NCBI RefSeq assembly: GCF_025460805.1
Contig: NZ_JAMXFJ010000020.1
Coordinates: 1-64,000 of the forward strand
Direction of reading: 5' to 3'
Length of the DNA stretch: 64,000 nt
Source: Microvirga sesbaniae
GTDB taxonomy: Bacteria; Pseudomonadota; Alphaproteobacteria; Rhizobiales; Beijerinckiaceae
This document shows positions 17,726-27,120 of the stretch, piece by piece. Every line of letters begins with the position of its first letter. The stretch's first letter is position 1. Both the position numbers and the translations under genes were made by a program. The notes under the pieces are model-generated. The model saw nothing but the letters and a program-made list of their open reading frames with translations, did not search any database and had not been told where the DNA came from.

Positions 17726-18811
17726 GTGCAGGACGGCGTGATCATGGACGGGGCGGAGAAGCACGCATCCGGGGAAGGGCCGCCATCGGACCCGCGGGAC
17801 CGGATTCGCGGCCGGAAGGAGCGCAGCGGAGCCATTCTCGAGCATTCCTACCGGTCTCTCGAGCTCGATGAGATCGAGCACGTGGTCAGCTCGCAGATCA
17901 CGCCCCACAAGCTTGTTCCCTTGAGCCGTGACAGGTCGGTCAACAGCACGTTCCGTTTCCATGGTGCGGAGAACCTGGCGGTCTTCGACATCCGCTACGG
18001 CTCTCAGATCGCCGTCGAGTTCGAGCACTACGAAGCCGGCGATCTCTTGGGCTTCGTGATGGCCAACGAGGGAACGGGCCGGGTTCTCCTGGACCGGGAG
18101 GAGTTCGGGATCTCGCGGAACCAAGGGGTGATGATCACCTCCGGACCCCGTGAGACCCTGCACTATTCGGAGGATTGCGAGACGCGCGTCGTGCTGATGA
18201 ATCGAGGCAGAATCGCCGAGTATTGTGCGAAGCTGCTCGGGAGGGACATCGAGACACCCATCGATTTCCAGACGAACTTCTCCCTCGACAGTGCGGCGGG
18301 GCAGAGCTGGCTGCGGCTGACCCAATATGTGGCGTCCGAGCTGCAGGATCCGCATTCGATGCTGAAGCTGCTGCCCGAGGCGCAGCGACAGCTCGAACAG
18401 ACCCTCCTCACGTCTCTGCTGCTGGGGCACTCCCATACCTACTCGGAGGCGCTGCTGCGGCCGCAATCGGCGGCGGCGCCCTTCTACGTGAAGCGGGCGG
18501 AGGCCTTCATCGAGGCGCATTTCGCCGAGCCCCTGTCGCTGGCCGACATCGCGGCACATGCCGGGGTGAGCGCCCGCAGCCTGCAGAACGGCTTCCAGGG
18601 CTTTCGCGGCATGACCCCGATGGCGTTCCTGCGCACCCTGCGGCTCCGGCGGGCCCAGGAAGCCCTCCTTCTGGCGGATCCAGCCCACGCCACGGTGACC
18701 GAGATCGCGCTCAGCTGCGGATTCAATCACATGGGCGAATTCGCAAGCCTCTACCGACGCACCTTCGGCGTCTCGCCGCGCCAGACCCTGTCCAAAACGA
18801 TCTATCGCTGA
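17726..18811 (+). CDS. AraC-family transcriptional regulator
   Basis: A 361-residue regulator from GTG 17726, supported by AGGAGA seven bases upstream. Residues about 30-230 are an AraC_binding_2-like sensing domain; the C-terminal 100 residues carry two helix-turn-helix motifs (LADIAAHAGVSARSLQNGFQ and ATVTEIALSCGFNHMGEFASLYRR). Such proteins usually activate catabolic genes. Nearby candidates are the sugar-acid operon upstream and the divergent hydroxyacid dehydrogenase. Effector unknown. Confidence 0.9.
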   Translation: MQDGVIMDGAEKHASGEGPPSDPRDRIRGRKERSGAILEHSYRSLELDEIEHVVSSQITPHKLVPLSRDRSVNSTFRFHGAENLAVFDIRYGSQIAVEFEHYEAGDLLGFVMANEGTGRVLLDREEFGISRNQGVMITSGPRETLHYSEDCETRVVLMNRGRIAEYCAKLLGRDIETPIDFQTNFSLDSAAGQSWLRLTQYVASELQDPHSMLKLLPEAQRQLEQTLLTSLLLGHSHTYSEALLRPQSAAAPFYVKRAEAFIEAHFAEPLSLADIAAHAGVSARSLQNGFQGFRGMTPMAFLRTLRLRRAQEALLLADPAHATVTEIALSCGFNHMGEFASLYRRTFGVSPRQTLSKTIYR

Positions 18812-18857
18812 GCCGACCCGCTGCGTTGGCGCGTTCGCATCCGGCCAGGGAAAGCCC

Positions 18858-19823
18858 TTACGTTCGGGGCCAGGGGGTCTCCGCCACGGGCGTCAGCGGG
18901 CCCTTCCCGTCGAACCATGAGATCAGGTTGTCGGCCACGAGCTTGCCCATCGCATTGCGGGTATGAACCGACGCGGAGGCGATGTGGGGCAGGAGCACCA
19001 CGTGCTCCAGATCGATCAGGTCCTGCGGAACCCGCGGCTCGTCCTCGTAGACGTCGAGGCCCGCGCTCAGGATCGTGCCCGACCGGAGGGCTTCGATCAG
19101 GGCCTGCTCGTCCACGACGCTGCCGCGGGCGACGTTGATCAGAACGCCGTCGGATCCCAGAGCCTTGAGCACATCGGCGTTGATGAGATGCCTCGTCGAA
19201 GCGCCGCCGGGCGTGATGACGATCAGCACGTCGCACGCCTCCGCGAGCCCCGTCACGGTCGGATAGTACGGGTAGGCCACGTCGGATTGCTGCGTGCGCC
19301 CATGATAGGCGATGCTGACATCGAAGCCTTCCAGGCGACGCGCGATGGCTTTGCCGATCCGCCCCAGCCCGACGATGCCGACCTTCCTCTCACGCAAGGT
19401 TGCGGAGAGGGGAAACGACGCCTTCGGCCACTTCCCGTTGCGCAGATAGCGGTCGGCCTGCGGGATCTTTCTCAGGGTCGCGAGAAGGAGGCCGAGGGTG
19501 AGATCGGCCACCTCGTCGTCGAGGACGCCGGGCGTGTTCGTGACGACGATGTTGCGTCTGGCGGCCTCCGCCGCATCCACGTTGTCGTATCCGACGCCGA
19601 AGCTCGCGATGATTTCCGCATGCGGCAGGCGGTCGAGGAGGGTGGCGTCCACGCGGCCGAAGAGCGTGCTGGTCGCCACGCCGCGGATGCGCGGTCCGGC
19701 TTCCTTGAGAAAGGCATCCTTGTCCGCCTGCTCCCACAGTCGGTGGAGTGTGAAGGCCTTGTCCAGCGCGTCGATCACGAGCGGCATCATCGGCGCAGTC
19801 ATCAGGATGTCGGTTCGGCTCAT
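18858..19823 (-). CDS. D-2-hydroxyacid dehydrogenase (glyoxylate/hydroxypyruvate reductase type)
   Basis: A 321-residue NAD(P)-dependent enzyme from ATG 19823, with AGGAAA upstream; the longer frame runs back into the neighbouring gene. Nucleotide motif VGLGRIGKAIA near residue 150, catalytic Arg in NVARGSVVDE, Glu in YEDEP and His in HIASAS are all present. It would reduce glyoxylate, hydroxypyruvate or a 2-keto-sugar acid. It follows the TfoX-C gene by 23 bases on the same strand. Confidence 0.9.
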   Translation of the reverse strand: MSRTDILMTAPMMPLVIDALDKAFTLHRLWEQADKDAFLKEAGPRIRGVATSTLFGRVDATLLDRLPHAEIIASFGVGYDNVDAAEAARRNIVVTNTPGVLDDEVADLTLGLLLATLRKIPQADRYLRNGKWPKASFPLSATLRERKVGIVGLGRIGKAIARRLEGFDVSIAYHGRTQQSDVAYPYYPTVTGLAEACDVLIVITPGGASTRHLINADVLKALGSDGVLINVARGSVVDEQALIEALRSGTILSAGLDVYEDEPRVPQDLIDLEHVVLLPHIASASVHTRNAMGKLVADNLISWFDGKGPLTPVAETPWPRT

Positions 19824-19846
19824 GGCGTTTCCTATGGCGATGTCGG

Positions 19847-20149
19847 TTAGAGAGCGCAGCGTGTGACGCCGCCCCGGCGAAGGGCCTCGTCGATGATCCT
19901 GCCCTGGTGCTGGAGGACCGCCTTTACGTCCTGGGGCAGATCGAGCCAGTGGCAATCGCGCAGGGCGGCTTCCAGGGCGTAGAGCGCATCGAGTCTCACC
20001 TGCCGGGGCAGCATGAATGTGAGCCGGCGATAGGCCTCGACCGATCCCATGGATCGAAGATCGTCCAGCGTCCGGATGCCGATGTCGTCCAGTCGGCTGA
20101 GCGTGACCGGGCCGATCCCGCGCAGATTGTCGATGGAGGCGTCGCTCAT
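19847..20149 (-). CDS. TfoX C-terminal domain protein
   Basis: A 100-residue protein beginning MSDASIDNLRGIGPVTLSRL, a helix-hairpin-helix-like start typical of stand-alone TfoX_C domains, with YRRLTFMLPRQVRLDALYALEAAL downstream. Role in alphaproteobacteria is unclear. Its ATG overlaps the stop of the EamA gene by 4 bases, so the two are cotranscribed. Confidence 0.85.
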   Translation of the reverse strand: MSDASIDNLRGIGPVTLSRLDDIGIRTLDDLRSMGSVEAYRRLTFMLPRQVRLDALYALEAALRDCHWLDLPQDVKAVLQHQGRIIDEALRRGGVTRCAL

Positions 20150-21069
20150 GAGGAGTGGTCCGGCTTTCGGGGCTTCACACGTTCACGGTAGAGCAAATAG
20201 AGCCCCGATGCGATGACGATGCCAGCCCCGACGAAGGTCCAAGAATCCGGCCAATCGCCGAACAGGACATAACCCAGGACCAGCATCCAGACGATCTGGC
20301 TGTAGATGAAGGGCGCAAGGATCGCGGCCGGGGCCCGGGCATGGGCCAGGACCAGCAGCCAGTGGCCGAACGCCCCGTAGAAGCCTGTCGTCGCGAGAAG
20401 GAGCCAGACGAGGGGCGAGGAAGGGGTCGACCACACCCAGGGGAGCACGGGCGTGACGAAGACGATGCCGGCGACGCTCGAATAGAGTGTCGTGGTCGCG
20501 ATGGAATCGCTCGAGGCCAGGATGCGCGTGACGATGTTGTAGAAGGCATAGGCTACGGAACCCGTCAGCGAGAGAAGGGCTGCCGGATGCATGGTGCCCA
20601 GGCCCGGTCGCGTGATGACGAGGATGCCGATGAAGCCGACCCCGATGGCGGCCATGCGCTGCCAGCCGACGCGCTCCCCCAGGACCGGGCCGGCGAGAAG
20701 GGCCACCAGCAGGGGCGTCGCGAAGATGATGGATTGCGTTTCGACCAGCTGCAGGGACTTCAAGGCGAAGAAATTGCACAGGGTCGAGGCGAAGAGCAGG
20801 AACGACCGGAGGAGTTGCAGGGGAAGCCGGCGTGTCCGAAGGGCCCCGGGCCGGGTCCGGGGATTGATGACCAGGACGGTGAGAAACGCCGCCGAGATGT
20901 ACCGGGCCCAGACCGTGACCATCGGGTCGACCGAGTGGTTGACCCATTTGGCCGTCGCGTCCAGGCACGAAAAGCAGAACAGCGCCGCACACATCAGGGC
21001 GATGCCGATCATGCGGTTCTGACGCTGGGCGGCAAGTGTGGGCGGGGTCGTCGTGACGGTGTCGGCCAT
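20146..21069 (-). CDS. EamA/DMT-family transporter
   Basis: A 307-residue membrane protein with about ten hydrophobic helices and an internal duplication, as in drug/metabolite exporters (RhaT/YdcZ-like). ATG 21069 was chosen because the frame upstream runs through a palindromic repeat with non-coding character. First helix reads IGIALMCAALFCFSCLDATAKW. Substrate cannot be told. It overlaps the TfoX_C gene. Confidence 0.9.
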   Translation of the reverse strand: MADTVTTTPPTLAAQRQNRMIGIALMCAALFCFSCLDATAKWVNHSVDPMVTVWARYISAAFLTVLVINPRTRPGALRTRRLPLQLLRSFLLFASTLCNFFALKSLQLVETQSIIFATPLLVALLAGPVLGERVGWQRMAAIGVGFIGILVITRPGLGTMHPAALLSLTGSVAYAFYNIVTRILASSDSIATTTLYSSVAGIVFVTPVLPWVWSTPSSPLVWLLLATTGFYGAFGHWLLVLAHARAPAAILAPFIYSQIVWMLVLGYVLFGDWPDSWTFVGAGIVIASGLYLLYRERVKPRKPDHSS

Positions 21070-21084
21070 GCCGGGGATGCTAGC

Positions 21085-21190
21085 GCATCGTGCGGAAAAG
21101 TGGACCCGGTTTTCCGCTCGAACGATGCGCCAGCCAAGAGTGGAGCATCGGATCGATCCCAAAAGTGGGTCCACTTTTGGGTCCGATGCT
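21085..21190. repeat. Composite palindromic repeat, family A
   Basis: Two modules: GCATCGTGCGG...CGAACGATGC and GCATCGGATCGATCCC...GGTCCGATGC, joined by CGCCAGCCAAGAGTGGA. The same joint and order are found, reverse-complemented, at 35143-35281. Confidence 0.75.
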
Positions 21191-21262
21191 CTCGCCGCTC
21201 CGCCGTCCCGAGGCGAATGTCCGCCACGCACGGCCCTCGTGCGCGGCACACAGGGGTGATGG

Positions 21263-21793
21263 TCAGGCCGTCGCGGCCATCTCCGGCTCGCTGGTGGCTT
21301 CAAGACCGTCCACGTCGTCGTCGGCCTCGAACCCGGTCTGATCGGCTCCCGTGAGGCCCGCGAGGTTCTTGGCGGCCTTGCGCAGGAGCTTGCGCAGGCG
21401 CTTGCGGTCCTTCGCATCGAAGCCCTGAAGCAGCTCGGACTCGACCTCGTCCCACAGGGCGTCGATGGCGGCCGCCTTGCGCTTGCCCTCCTTGGTGAGC
21501 TTCACGCGCACCACGCGGGCGTCGCCCGGCTCGGTATGGCGCTCCACCAGCTTGAGGCTGGAGAGGCGGGAGACCGTCTTGGAGGCGGTCGGCGGACGCA
21601 CCCGCAGGATGGCCGCGAGTTCGCCCATGGTCATGGGGCCGGCATTGCCGAGGGCCTGGAGAACCTGCTCCTGCCCGGCGAAGAGACCGAGTTCGGAGAG
21701 CTTGTCGCCCGTACGGCTGCGATGCAGGCGTGAAGCCTGAACCAGAGCCCACCCGACGCTTTTGACGCCCGGATGCTTGTTGTCGGTATCCAT
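21263..21793 (-). CDS. MarR-family transcriptional regulator
   Basis: A 176-residue winged-helix regulator from ATG 21793. The core MTMGELAAILRVRPPTASKTVSRLSSLKLVERH is the recognition helix and wing region, with the DARVVRVKLTKEG wing after it. An acidic tail of about 30 residues follows. Target unknown; it stands upstream of the EamA gene with a repeat between. Confidence 0.9.
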   Translation of the reverse strand: MDTDNKHPGVKSVGWALVQASRLHRSRTGDKLSELGLFAGQEQVLQALGNAGPMTMGELAAILRVRPPTASKTVSRLSSLKLVERHTEPGDARVVRVKLTKEGKRKAAAIDALWDEVESELLQGFDAKDRKRLRKLLRKAAKNLAGLTGADQTGFEADDDVDGLEATSEPEMAATA

Positions 21794-21882
21794 CGTCTCT
21801 CGGCCCTCGAAGCTTTTCCGAGCATAGCATGGCTCGGACTCATGACGGTACGATGACAAGCCGGCATATATTTAACAGGCTA

Positions 21883-22038
21883 AAGCATCGGACCCAAAAG
21901 TGGACTTGCACTTTTGGGATCCATCCGATGCTTTCTTCTTGAATGAGAGCATCGGTCAGAACGGACCCAGCGGGTCGCGCCAGCGAAAACCGGGGCCACT
22001 TTTCGCTGACGCGGCCCTCTGGGTCCGTCCGATGCTCT
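21883..22038. repeat. Composite palindromic repeat, family A (long form)
   Basis: A 156-base mosaic of two units: AAGCATCGGACCC...CATCCGATGCTT, then GAGCATCGGTCAGAACGG...GTCCGATGCTC. It is nearly the reverse complement of 32714-32892, which carries about 23 extra bases in the second unit. Confidence 0.8.
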
Positions 22039-22053
22039 AAGGAATCGCACGGT

Positions 22054-22899
22054 TCAGATGTCCGGCGCGAGGGCGCTCTCGTGCCAGCGGCGCAGGAGGA
22101 TGTGATTGAGCCAGGCGAGGATGAGAAACAGCCCGATGCCCGTCAGAGCCAGCAGCACGAGGGCCGCGAAGAGCCGCGGAATGTTGAGCCGGTATTGGCT
22201 CTCGATGATGCGGTAGGCCAGTCCCGATCCGGCCCCGGCCGATCCCGCGGCCATCTCGGCCACCACGGCGCCGATCAGCGAAAGCCCTCCGGCAATCCGC
22301 AGGCCGGCCAGGAAGGCCGGCAGAGCGGCCGGGCGGCGCAGATACCAGAGGGCTTTCAGCCGGGCTCCGAAGCGCGCCGCTGCGCTGCGCGAGGCCGGCG
22401 CACCATAGAGCTCGAACAGCTCCATGAGGTTCCGGTCGACGGATTGCAGGCCCAGCATCGTGTTCGACAGGACCGGGAAGAAGGCGACCAGCCAGGCGCA
22501 GGCCAGCACGGCCACGTCCTGCGGCATGTAGATCAGGAGCAGGGGCGCGACCGCGATGACGGGGGTGACCTGCAGGACGACGGCGAACGGATAGAGCGAA
22601 TACTCGACGACCTTCGAGAGGCTCAGAAGGACCGCCAGCAGCACGCCCCCGCAGACGGCCAGCACGAGGCCGGTGATCGTCGTCTCGAGGGTCGTCAGGA
22701 GCGAGGCTGACAGCAGCGGCCAGTCGGTCACGAGGGTTCGGGCGATCAGGCTCGGCGCAGGCAGGATGTAGGGCGGGATGCCTTCGATGCGCACGACGGC
22801 TTCCCACGCCGCGATGGCGGCTGCGAAGACGACGAGCGGCAGGACGATCTTCAAAGGATCGCCTTGCCTGCGTGTGGGTCCGGGAGCCGCTGCCGTCAC
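22054..22899 (-). CDS. ABC transporter permease (NMT1/nitrate-sulfonate type)
   Basis: A 281-residue inner-membrane permease from GTG 22899, which overlaps the ATPase stop by 4 bases. Six hydrophobic helices are visible, and the ATPase-contact loop has the FGARLKALWYLRRPAALPAFLAGLRIAGG arrangement (EAA loop form) of SsuC/TauC/ThiX-like permeases. It is the last gene of a three-gene importer operon. Confidence 0.9.
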   Translation of the reverse strand: MTAAAPGPTRRQGDPLKIVLPLVVFAAAIAAWEAVVRIEGIPPYILPAPSLIARTLVTDWPLLSASLLTTLETTITGLVLAVCGGVLLAVLLSLSKVVEYSLYPFAVVLQVTPVIAVAPLLLIYMPQDVAVLACAWLVAFFPVLSNTMLGLQSVDRNLMELFELYGAPASRSAAARFGARLKALWYLRRPAALPAFLAGLRIAGGLSLIGAVVAEMAAGSAGAGSGLAYRIIESQYRLNIPRLFAALVLLALTGIGLFLILAWLNHILLRRWHESALAPDI

Positions 22900-23675
22900 G
22901 GTCGCTCCTCCGGCGTCTGCTGGAGGAGGATCTGCGAGATCCGTCCGGACAACTCGGCAAAGCGCGCGCTGGTGCGGAAGTCTTTCGGGCGCTCCCCGGG
23001 CCGCTCTCCCCGGATCTCGGCGACGATGCGGCCCGGCCGCCCGGACATGATCGCGATGCGGCTCGACAGATAGGCGCTCTCGTAGACCGAGTGGGTCACG
23101 AACACGATGGTGCAGCGCAGCTCGGCCTGCAGGCGCAGCAGATCGTCGTTGAGCCGGAAGCGGGCGATCTCGTCGAGGGCCGCGAAAGGCTCGTCCATGA
23201 GAAGCAGCCTGGGCCTCAGGGACAGGGCGCGGGCGATCGACACGCGCATCCGCATGCCGCCGGAGAGCTCGCGCGGATAGGCTTTCGCGAAGTCGCTCAA
23301 CCCGACGAGGGCGAGACTCTCGGCGATGCGATCGCGCGCATCGCGCCTCGACACGCCGCGCAGGCGCAAGGGAAGCCACACGTTGTCCGCCGTGCTGGAC
23401 CAGGGCATCAGGGTCGGATCCTGAAACACGAAGCCGATTTCGCCGCGGTGATCGTCGCCCGTCGAGCCCGGCCAGGCGATGCTCCCTTCCGTCGGCTGCG
23501 CCAGACCCGCGATCAGGCGCAGCACCGTGGACTTGCCGCATCCCGAAGGCCCCAGCAGCGACACGAACTCGCCCGCCACGATGTCGAGGTCGAAGCCGGC
23601 GAGCGCCGTCACCCCGTTGGGGAAGACTTTCGTGACGTCTCTCAGGGACACGAGCGCGGACGGGAGCTGCGTCAT
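22896..23675 (-). CDS. ABC transporter ATP-binding protein
   Basis: A 259-residue ATPase: Walker A GPSGCGKST near residue 45, Q-loop FVFQDPTLMPW, signature LSGGMRMRVSIARAL, Walker B LLLMDEP and switch His in FVTHSVYE. It resembles SsuB/TauB/ThiZ-type importer ATPases. The gene lies between the binding-protein and permease genes. Confidence 0.93.
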   Translation of the reverse strand: MTQLPSALVSLRDVTKVFPNGVTALAGFDLDIVAGEFVSLLGPSGCGKSTVLRLIAGLAQPTEGSIAWPGSTGDDHRGEIGFVFQDPTLMPWSSTADNVWLPLRLRGVSRRDARDRIAESLALVGLSDFAKAYPRELSGGMRMRVSIARALSLRPRLLLMDEPFAALDEIARFRLNDDLLRLQAELRCTIVFVTHSVYESAYLSSRIAIMSGRPGRIVAEIRGERPGERPKDFRTSARFAELSGRISQILLQQTPEERP

Positions 23676-23711
23676 GGGTGCGGGGACGCGGGACGGCGTC
23701 GCTCTCCTGTC

Positions 23712-24722
23712 TTATTTCTTCAGGGTCAGCCCCACGCCCTTGTTCACGAACCGGAGCGTATAGGCCTTTCGATAATCGAGATCCGGCTTGAAGAGGCCGG
23801 CCTTCACCATCTTGTCGAAGAAGTCCTTCATGCGCGCGTCGGTCATGGCGCCGATCCCGAGGGTCTGCGTGTCGCCGGAATCGACGATGCCGTATTCCTT
23901 CATCTTGGCCTGGGAGTAGCCGAGCAGCTCGTCGGTCATCTCCGGGTTGTCGCGCTTGATGAGCTCCTTGGCCTTCGTGTTGTCCCCGTAGAGGTAATGG
24001 TACCAGCCGATCGTCGAGGCATCGACGAAGCGCTGCACGAGGTCGGGGTTCTTCTCCACCGTCTCGCGGCGCGTCTCCACCGTGGTGGAGTAGGTGCTGA
24101 AGCCGTAATCCGCGAGCAGGAACACCTTGGGCCTGAAGCCCCCCGCCTTCTCGATGGTCAGCGGGTCGGACGTGACGTAGCCCTGCTGCACCGCCGCCTT
24201 GTCGGCGATGAACGGCGCCGGGTTGAACCCGAAGGGCTTCACCTGCTCGTCCTTGAATCCGTATTCCGCCTTCATCCATTGAAAGAAGGTGGCGACACCG
24301 TCCTTGGACAGGAGGATGTCGTTCGACGTCTTCAAATCGAGGAAGGTGTCGAGCCCCTGGCCCGGATGGCTGAGGAGCACCTGGGGCTCCTTCTGGAAAT
24401 GGGCCGCCACCACGATGGTGGGAATGTCCTTCTCCACCGCCGAAAAGGCCTGGATCAGGCTGCCGCCCATGTAGAAATCGAGTTTGCCGACCGTCATGAG
24501 CATGCGGTTGCTGGCCCGGGGGCCGCCCGGCACGATGGTGACCTTGAGGCCGTATGTCTCATACGTCCCGTCGGCCAGGGCCTGGTAATAGCCGCCGTGC
24601 TCGCCCTGGGCGATCCAGTTGGTGCCGAAGGTCACCTCCGTCAGCGGCTGCTGGGCCCAGGCGCCCGTGCCCAGGCCGATTGCCGCCGCTCCTGCGATCC
24701 AGGCGCTCCGCCTCATCGACAC
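23712..24722 (-). CDS. NMT1/THI5-like ABC substrate-binding protein
   Basis: A 336-residue protein with a Sec signal ending AWA before QQ. The mature start TEVTFGTNWIAQGEHGGYYQALADGTY is typical of NMT1-type receptors that bind pyrimidines, riboflavin, taurine or nitrate. It opens the importer operon. I looked for a TPP-riboswitch core before it and saw none, so thiamine-precursor uptake is not supported from the leader. Confidence 0.92.
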   Translation of the reverse strand: MSMRRSAWIAGAAAIGLGTGAWAQQPLTEVTFGTNWIAQGEHGGYYQALADGTYETYGLKVTIVPGGPRASNRMLMTVGKLDFYMGGSLIQAFSAVEKDIPTIVVAAHFQKEPQVLLSHPGQGLDTFLDLKTSNDILLSKDGVATFFQWMKAEYGFKDEQVKPFGFNPAPFIADKAAVQQGYVTSDPLTIEKAGGFRPKVFLLADYGFSTYSTTVETRRETVEKNPDLVQRFVDASTIGWYHYLYGDNTKAKELIKRDNPEMTDELLGYSQAKMKEYGIVDSGDTQTLGIGAMTDARMKDFFDKMVKAGLFKPDLDYRKAYTLRFVNKGVGLTLKK

Positions 24723-24839
24723 TCACCTTCCGCTCCGCAGGGCAAGGCCCCTGCCATCGGGCACAGCTTCTGCGCGGTTCGGCCGGGGTTGGCAAGGTCT
24801 TCGTGATTCCGGGTGGACGGCCTGGTCATGACACGCTCC

Positions 24840-25108
24840 GTCGTTACCGGCTTGTGCCGGTGGTCCCGCTGCTGTGGGGCGCCGTGCCTGTCCGGCCGGA
24901 ATCGTTGCGAACGGCCCCTCTCACGTCATGGCCGGCCTTGTCCCGGCCATCCCGACCGGCCATGACGTGGGGAGGGTGTCATCACCCGCTCACACCACCC
25001 GCCACGTCATCACCGGGCTTGTCCCGGTGATCCCGCTTCTGAGAGGCGCCGCGCTTCACCGTATCGGGATGGCCAGGACAAGCCCGGCCATGACGGGGAG
25101 GGTGTCAG
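24840..25108. repeat. Cluster of family B palindromes
   Basis: Three or more inverted repeats built on CGTCATCACCGGGCTTGTCC and CATGGCCGGCCTTGTCCCGG themes, ending GGGGAGGGTGTC. They fill the 411-base gap between the ABC operon promoter and the 3' end of the glucan gene. No gene is seen in the gap. Confidence 0.75.
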
Positions 25109-25133
25109 GGAGGCCGCAGGCTGGCCCGCACGA

Positions 25134-26705
25134 TCACTCCACGAACCAGGGATAGGTCCAGGTCTCCGTCAGGGCCCGGTTGCCGGCGCGCAGGAAGGCG
25201 CGCAGGTCCGTCGATTGTCCCGGCTCCAGCTTCACGTCGATGGCCGCCCGGAAGCCGCTCGTGTGGTCGTTGGGCATGATGAACGTGTTGGTGATCTGCC
25301 CGGCCGACGTGGAGGGCACCAGCTGCACCTGCTCGGGAGCGCCGAGATAATAGGGCAGGTTGCCGCCCGCGAAGTCGATGATGAAGCGCCGGTGCCGGGC
25401 ATCGCTCGGCGCGTTCGATCCGCTCGCCCGGGGCGGGGTCTGGAAGGTGTTGATCACCTTCCCGCCCGGATGCATGGCGCCGATCGCCGATGCGGCGCGC
25501 AGCCGATAGGACAGGACGACCTCCTGGCCGGGCTCGAAGGGCCGGCTCGGCTGCCAATACGCCACGATATTGTCGTGGGTCTCGTCGGGGGTCGGAAGCT
25601 CGACCAGCTCGACCCAGCCTTCGCCCCATTGGCCGATGGGCTCGACCCAGTAGCCGGGGCGCTGGTGGTAATGGGCTTCGAGATCCTGATAGTTCTCGAA
25701 CACCCGGTCGCGCTGCATCAGGCCGAAGCCGCGGGGATTGTTGTCGCTGAAGGACGAGATCGTCTTGCGGCCCGGGTTGCGCAGCGGCCGCCAGATCCAC
25801 TCGCCCGCGCCCGACTGCATGAGGAGCCCGTCCGAATCGTGGATCTCGAGGCGGTAGTCGTCGGTCGGCTTGCGGTCGTTCTCGCCCTCGAAGAACATGG
25901 ACGTGAGGGGCGCCACGCCCACATTGGCGAGGGTCTGGCGCGGGAACAGCGTCGCCGTGACGTCGAGGGTGGTTTCCTTCGACGGGTAGATCTCGAACCG
26001 GTAGGCGCCCGCCACGGACGGGCTGTCGAGGAGGGCGTAGACGATGGCCCGCTCGTCGTTGGGCCGGGGCATCTCGATCCAGAATTCGCGGAAATGCGGG
26101 AATTCCTCCGCCTCGCCGCCTTCCACGTTGATTGCCAGGCCCCGGGCCGAGAGGCCGTAGTTCTGGCCCGCGCCCAGGAAGCGGAAATAGCTCGCACCCA
26201 GGAAGGCGATGAGCTCGTCGAGGACCTTGGGGTCGTTCAGGGGATAGTGGAGCCGGAAGCCCGCAAAGCCCAGATTGACCGGCAGCGGCCGCTCGATCTT
26301 GTTGCGGCCGTAGTCGAACAGCTCCCGCTGATAAGGCACGGGCGTGGGCACCCCGTCGCGGATGATGTTCACGGTCACGGGGCGCTGGTAGAGGAAGCCC
26401 AGGTGGAAGAGCTGCATCCGGAACGGCCCGTTGCCGGAGCCCAGCAGGGCCTTGTCGGGCCGGAAGCGGATGTCGCGGTAATCGTCGAAGCTGAGCCGGT
26501 TGAGGGGCTCGGGCAGCTGGGTCGGAGGAGCCTCGAAGGGCACGGCGGCCAGCTCACGGGCGCGACGCACCACGTCCTCGTACCGGAAGGGATTGGGCGC
26601 TGGCACGCCGGTCTGCTGCTGCGCGGAGGCCTGGCAATGGAGGGCGGGCAGCGCGGTGGCTGCGAGCAGGCTTTGCAGGAGGATACGGCGGGACAGGTTC
26701 GTCAT
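25134..26705 (-). CDS. Periplasmic glucan biosynthesis protein OpgG/OpgD (MdoG family)
   Basis: A 523-residue protein with a twin-arginine-like signal (LSRRILLQSLLAATALPALH). Early mature sequence FRYEDVVRRARELAAVPF and NRLSFDDYRDIRFRPDKAL are family hallmarks, as are FLGASYFRFLGAGQNYGLSARGLAI and GEGWVELVELPT. The family builds or trims osmoregulated periplasmic glucans. A paralogue lies at 39386; no OpgH glucosyltransferase is in the window. The Tat signal suggests the OpgD-like branch. Confidence 0.93.
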   Translation of the reverse strand: MTNLSRRILLQSLLAATALPALHCQASAQQQTGVPAPNPFRYEDVVRRARELAAVPFEAPPTQLPEPLNRLSFDDYRDIRFRPDKALLGSGNGPFRMQLFHLGFLYQRPVTVNIIRDGVPTPVPYQRELFDYGRNKIERPLPVNLGFAGFRLHYPLNDPKVLDELIAFLGASYFRFLGAGQNYGLSARGLAINVEGGEAEEFPHFREFWIEMPRPNDERAIVYALLDSPSVAGAYRFEIYPSKETTLDVTATLFPRQTLANVGVAPLTSMFFEGENDRKPTDDYRLEIHDSDGLLMQSGAGEWIWRPLRNPGRKTISSFSDNNPRGFGLMQRDRVFENYQDLEAHYHQRPGYWVEPIGQWGEGWVELVELPTPDETHDNIVAYWQPSRPFEPGQEVVLSYRLRAASAIGAMHPGGKVINTFQTPPRASGSNAPSDARHRRFIIDFAGGNLPYYLGAPEQVQLVPSTSAGQITNTFIMPNDHTSGFRAAIDVKLEPGQSTDLRAFLRAGNRALTETWTYPWFVE

Positions 26706-27120
26706 GGCTGCGGGGCGTTCTCGGCTGAAGGAGGAAAATGGCTGAAATTCAAGGGATTGGAATATGGGGCTGGAGCGTCTTCCGTGTACCTGTCCCGCTT
26801 AATGGAGGCTGAACGGTGATGCGGGCAAGACACAGGTCCCGGCAGGGTTAAAAAAATCTCAGGCCGGGTTCGAAAAGCTCTTGTGATCCCTGGCGAATAT
26901 GCTTATTTCACCCCTGCCCAATTTCGCACGTGCCTGTGGTCGCGTGCCGGTTGGTGGGCATCCGGACAAGAGGCCGGACAGCCGCCCGAGAGCGCCCTAG
27001 CTCTCGATACCCCTAACCGGCAGCCGGAGGCGAAAACCGGCGCACCTCGTTCTCAACGGGGGACGCGACTTAAAGCAACGACGAACGGGCTTTTTTGGTC
27101 TCGTTGGCCCTCCAAAGGTC
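26706..27120. other. Intergenic stretch between glucan gene and decarboxylase leader
   Basis: No supported gene. A short A-rich patch near 26850 with CCGGC/GCCGG around it may be part of the divergent promoter of the glucan gene. Frames here have no start signals or family resemblance. Confidence 0.45.

Noticed and set aside
24723..24840. TPP riboswitch before the NMT1-type ABC operon
   Set aside because: The conserved CUGAGA-type core is not present on the minus strand in this leader.
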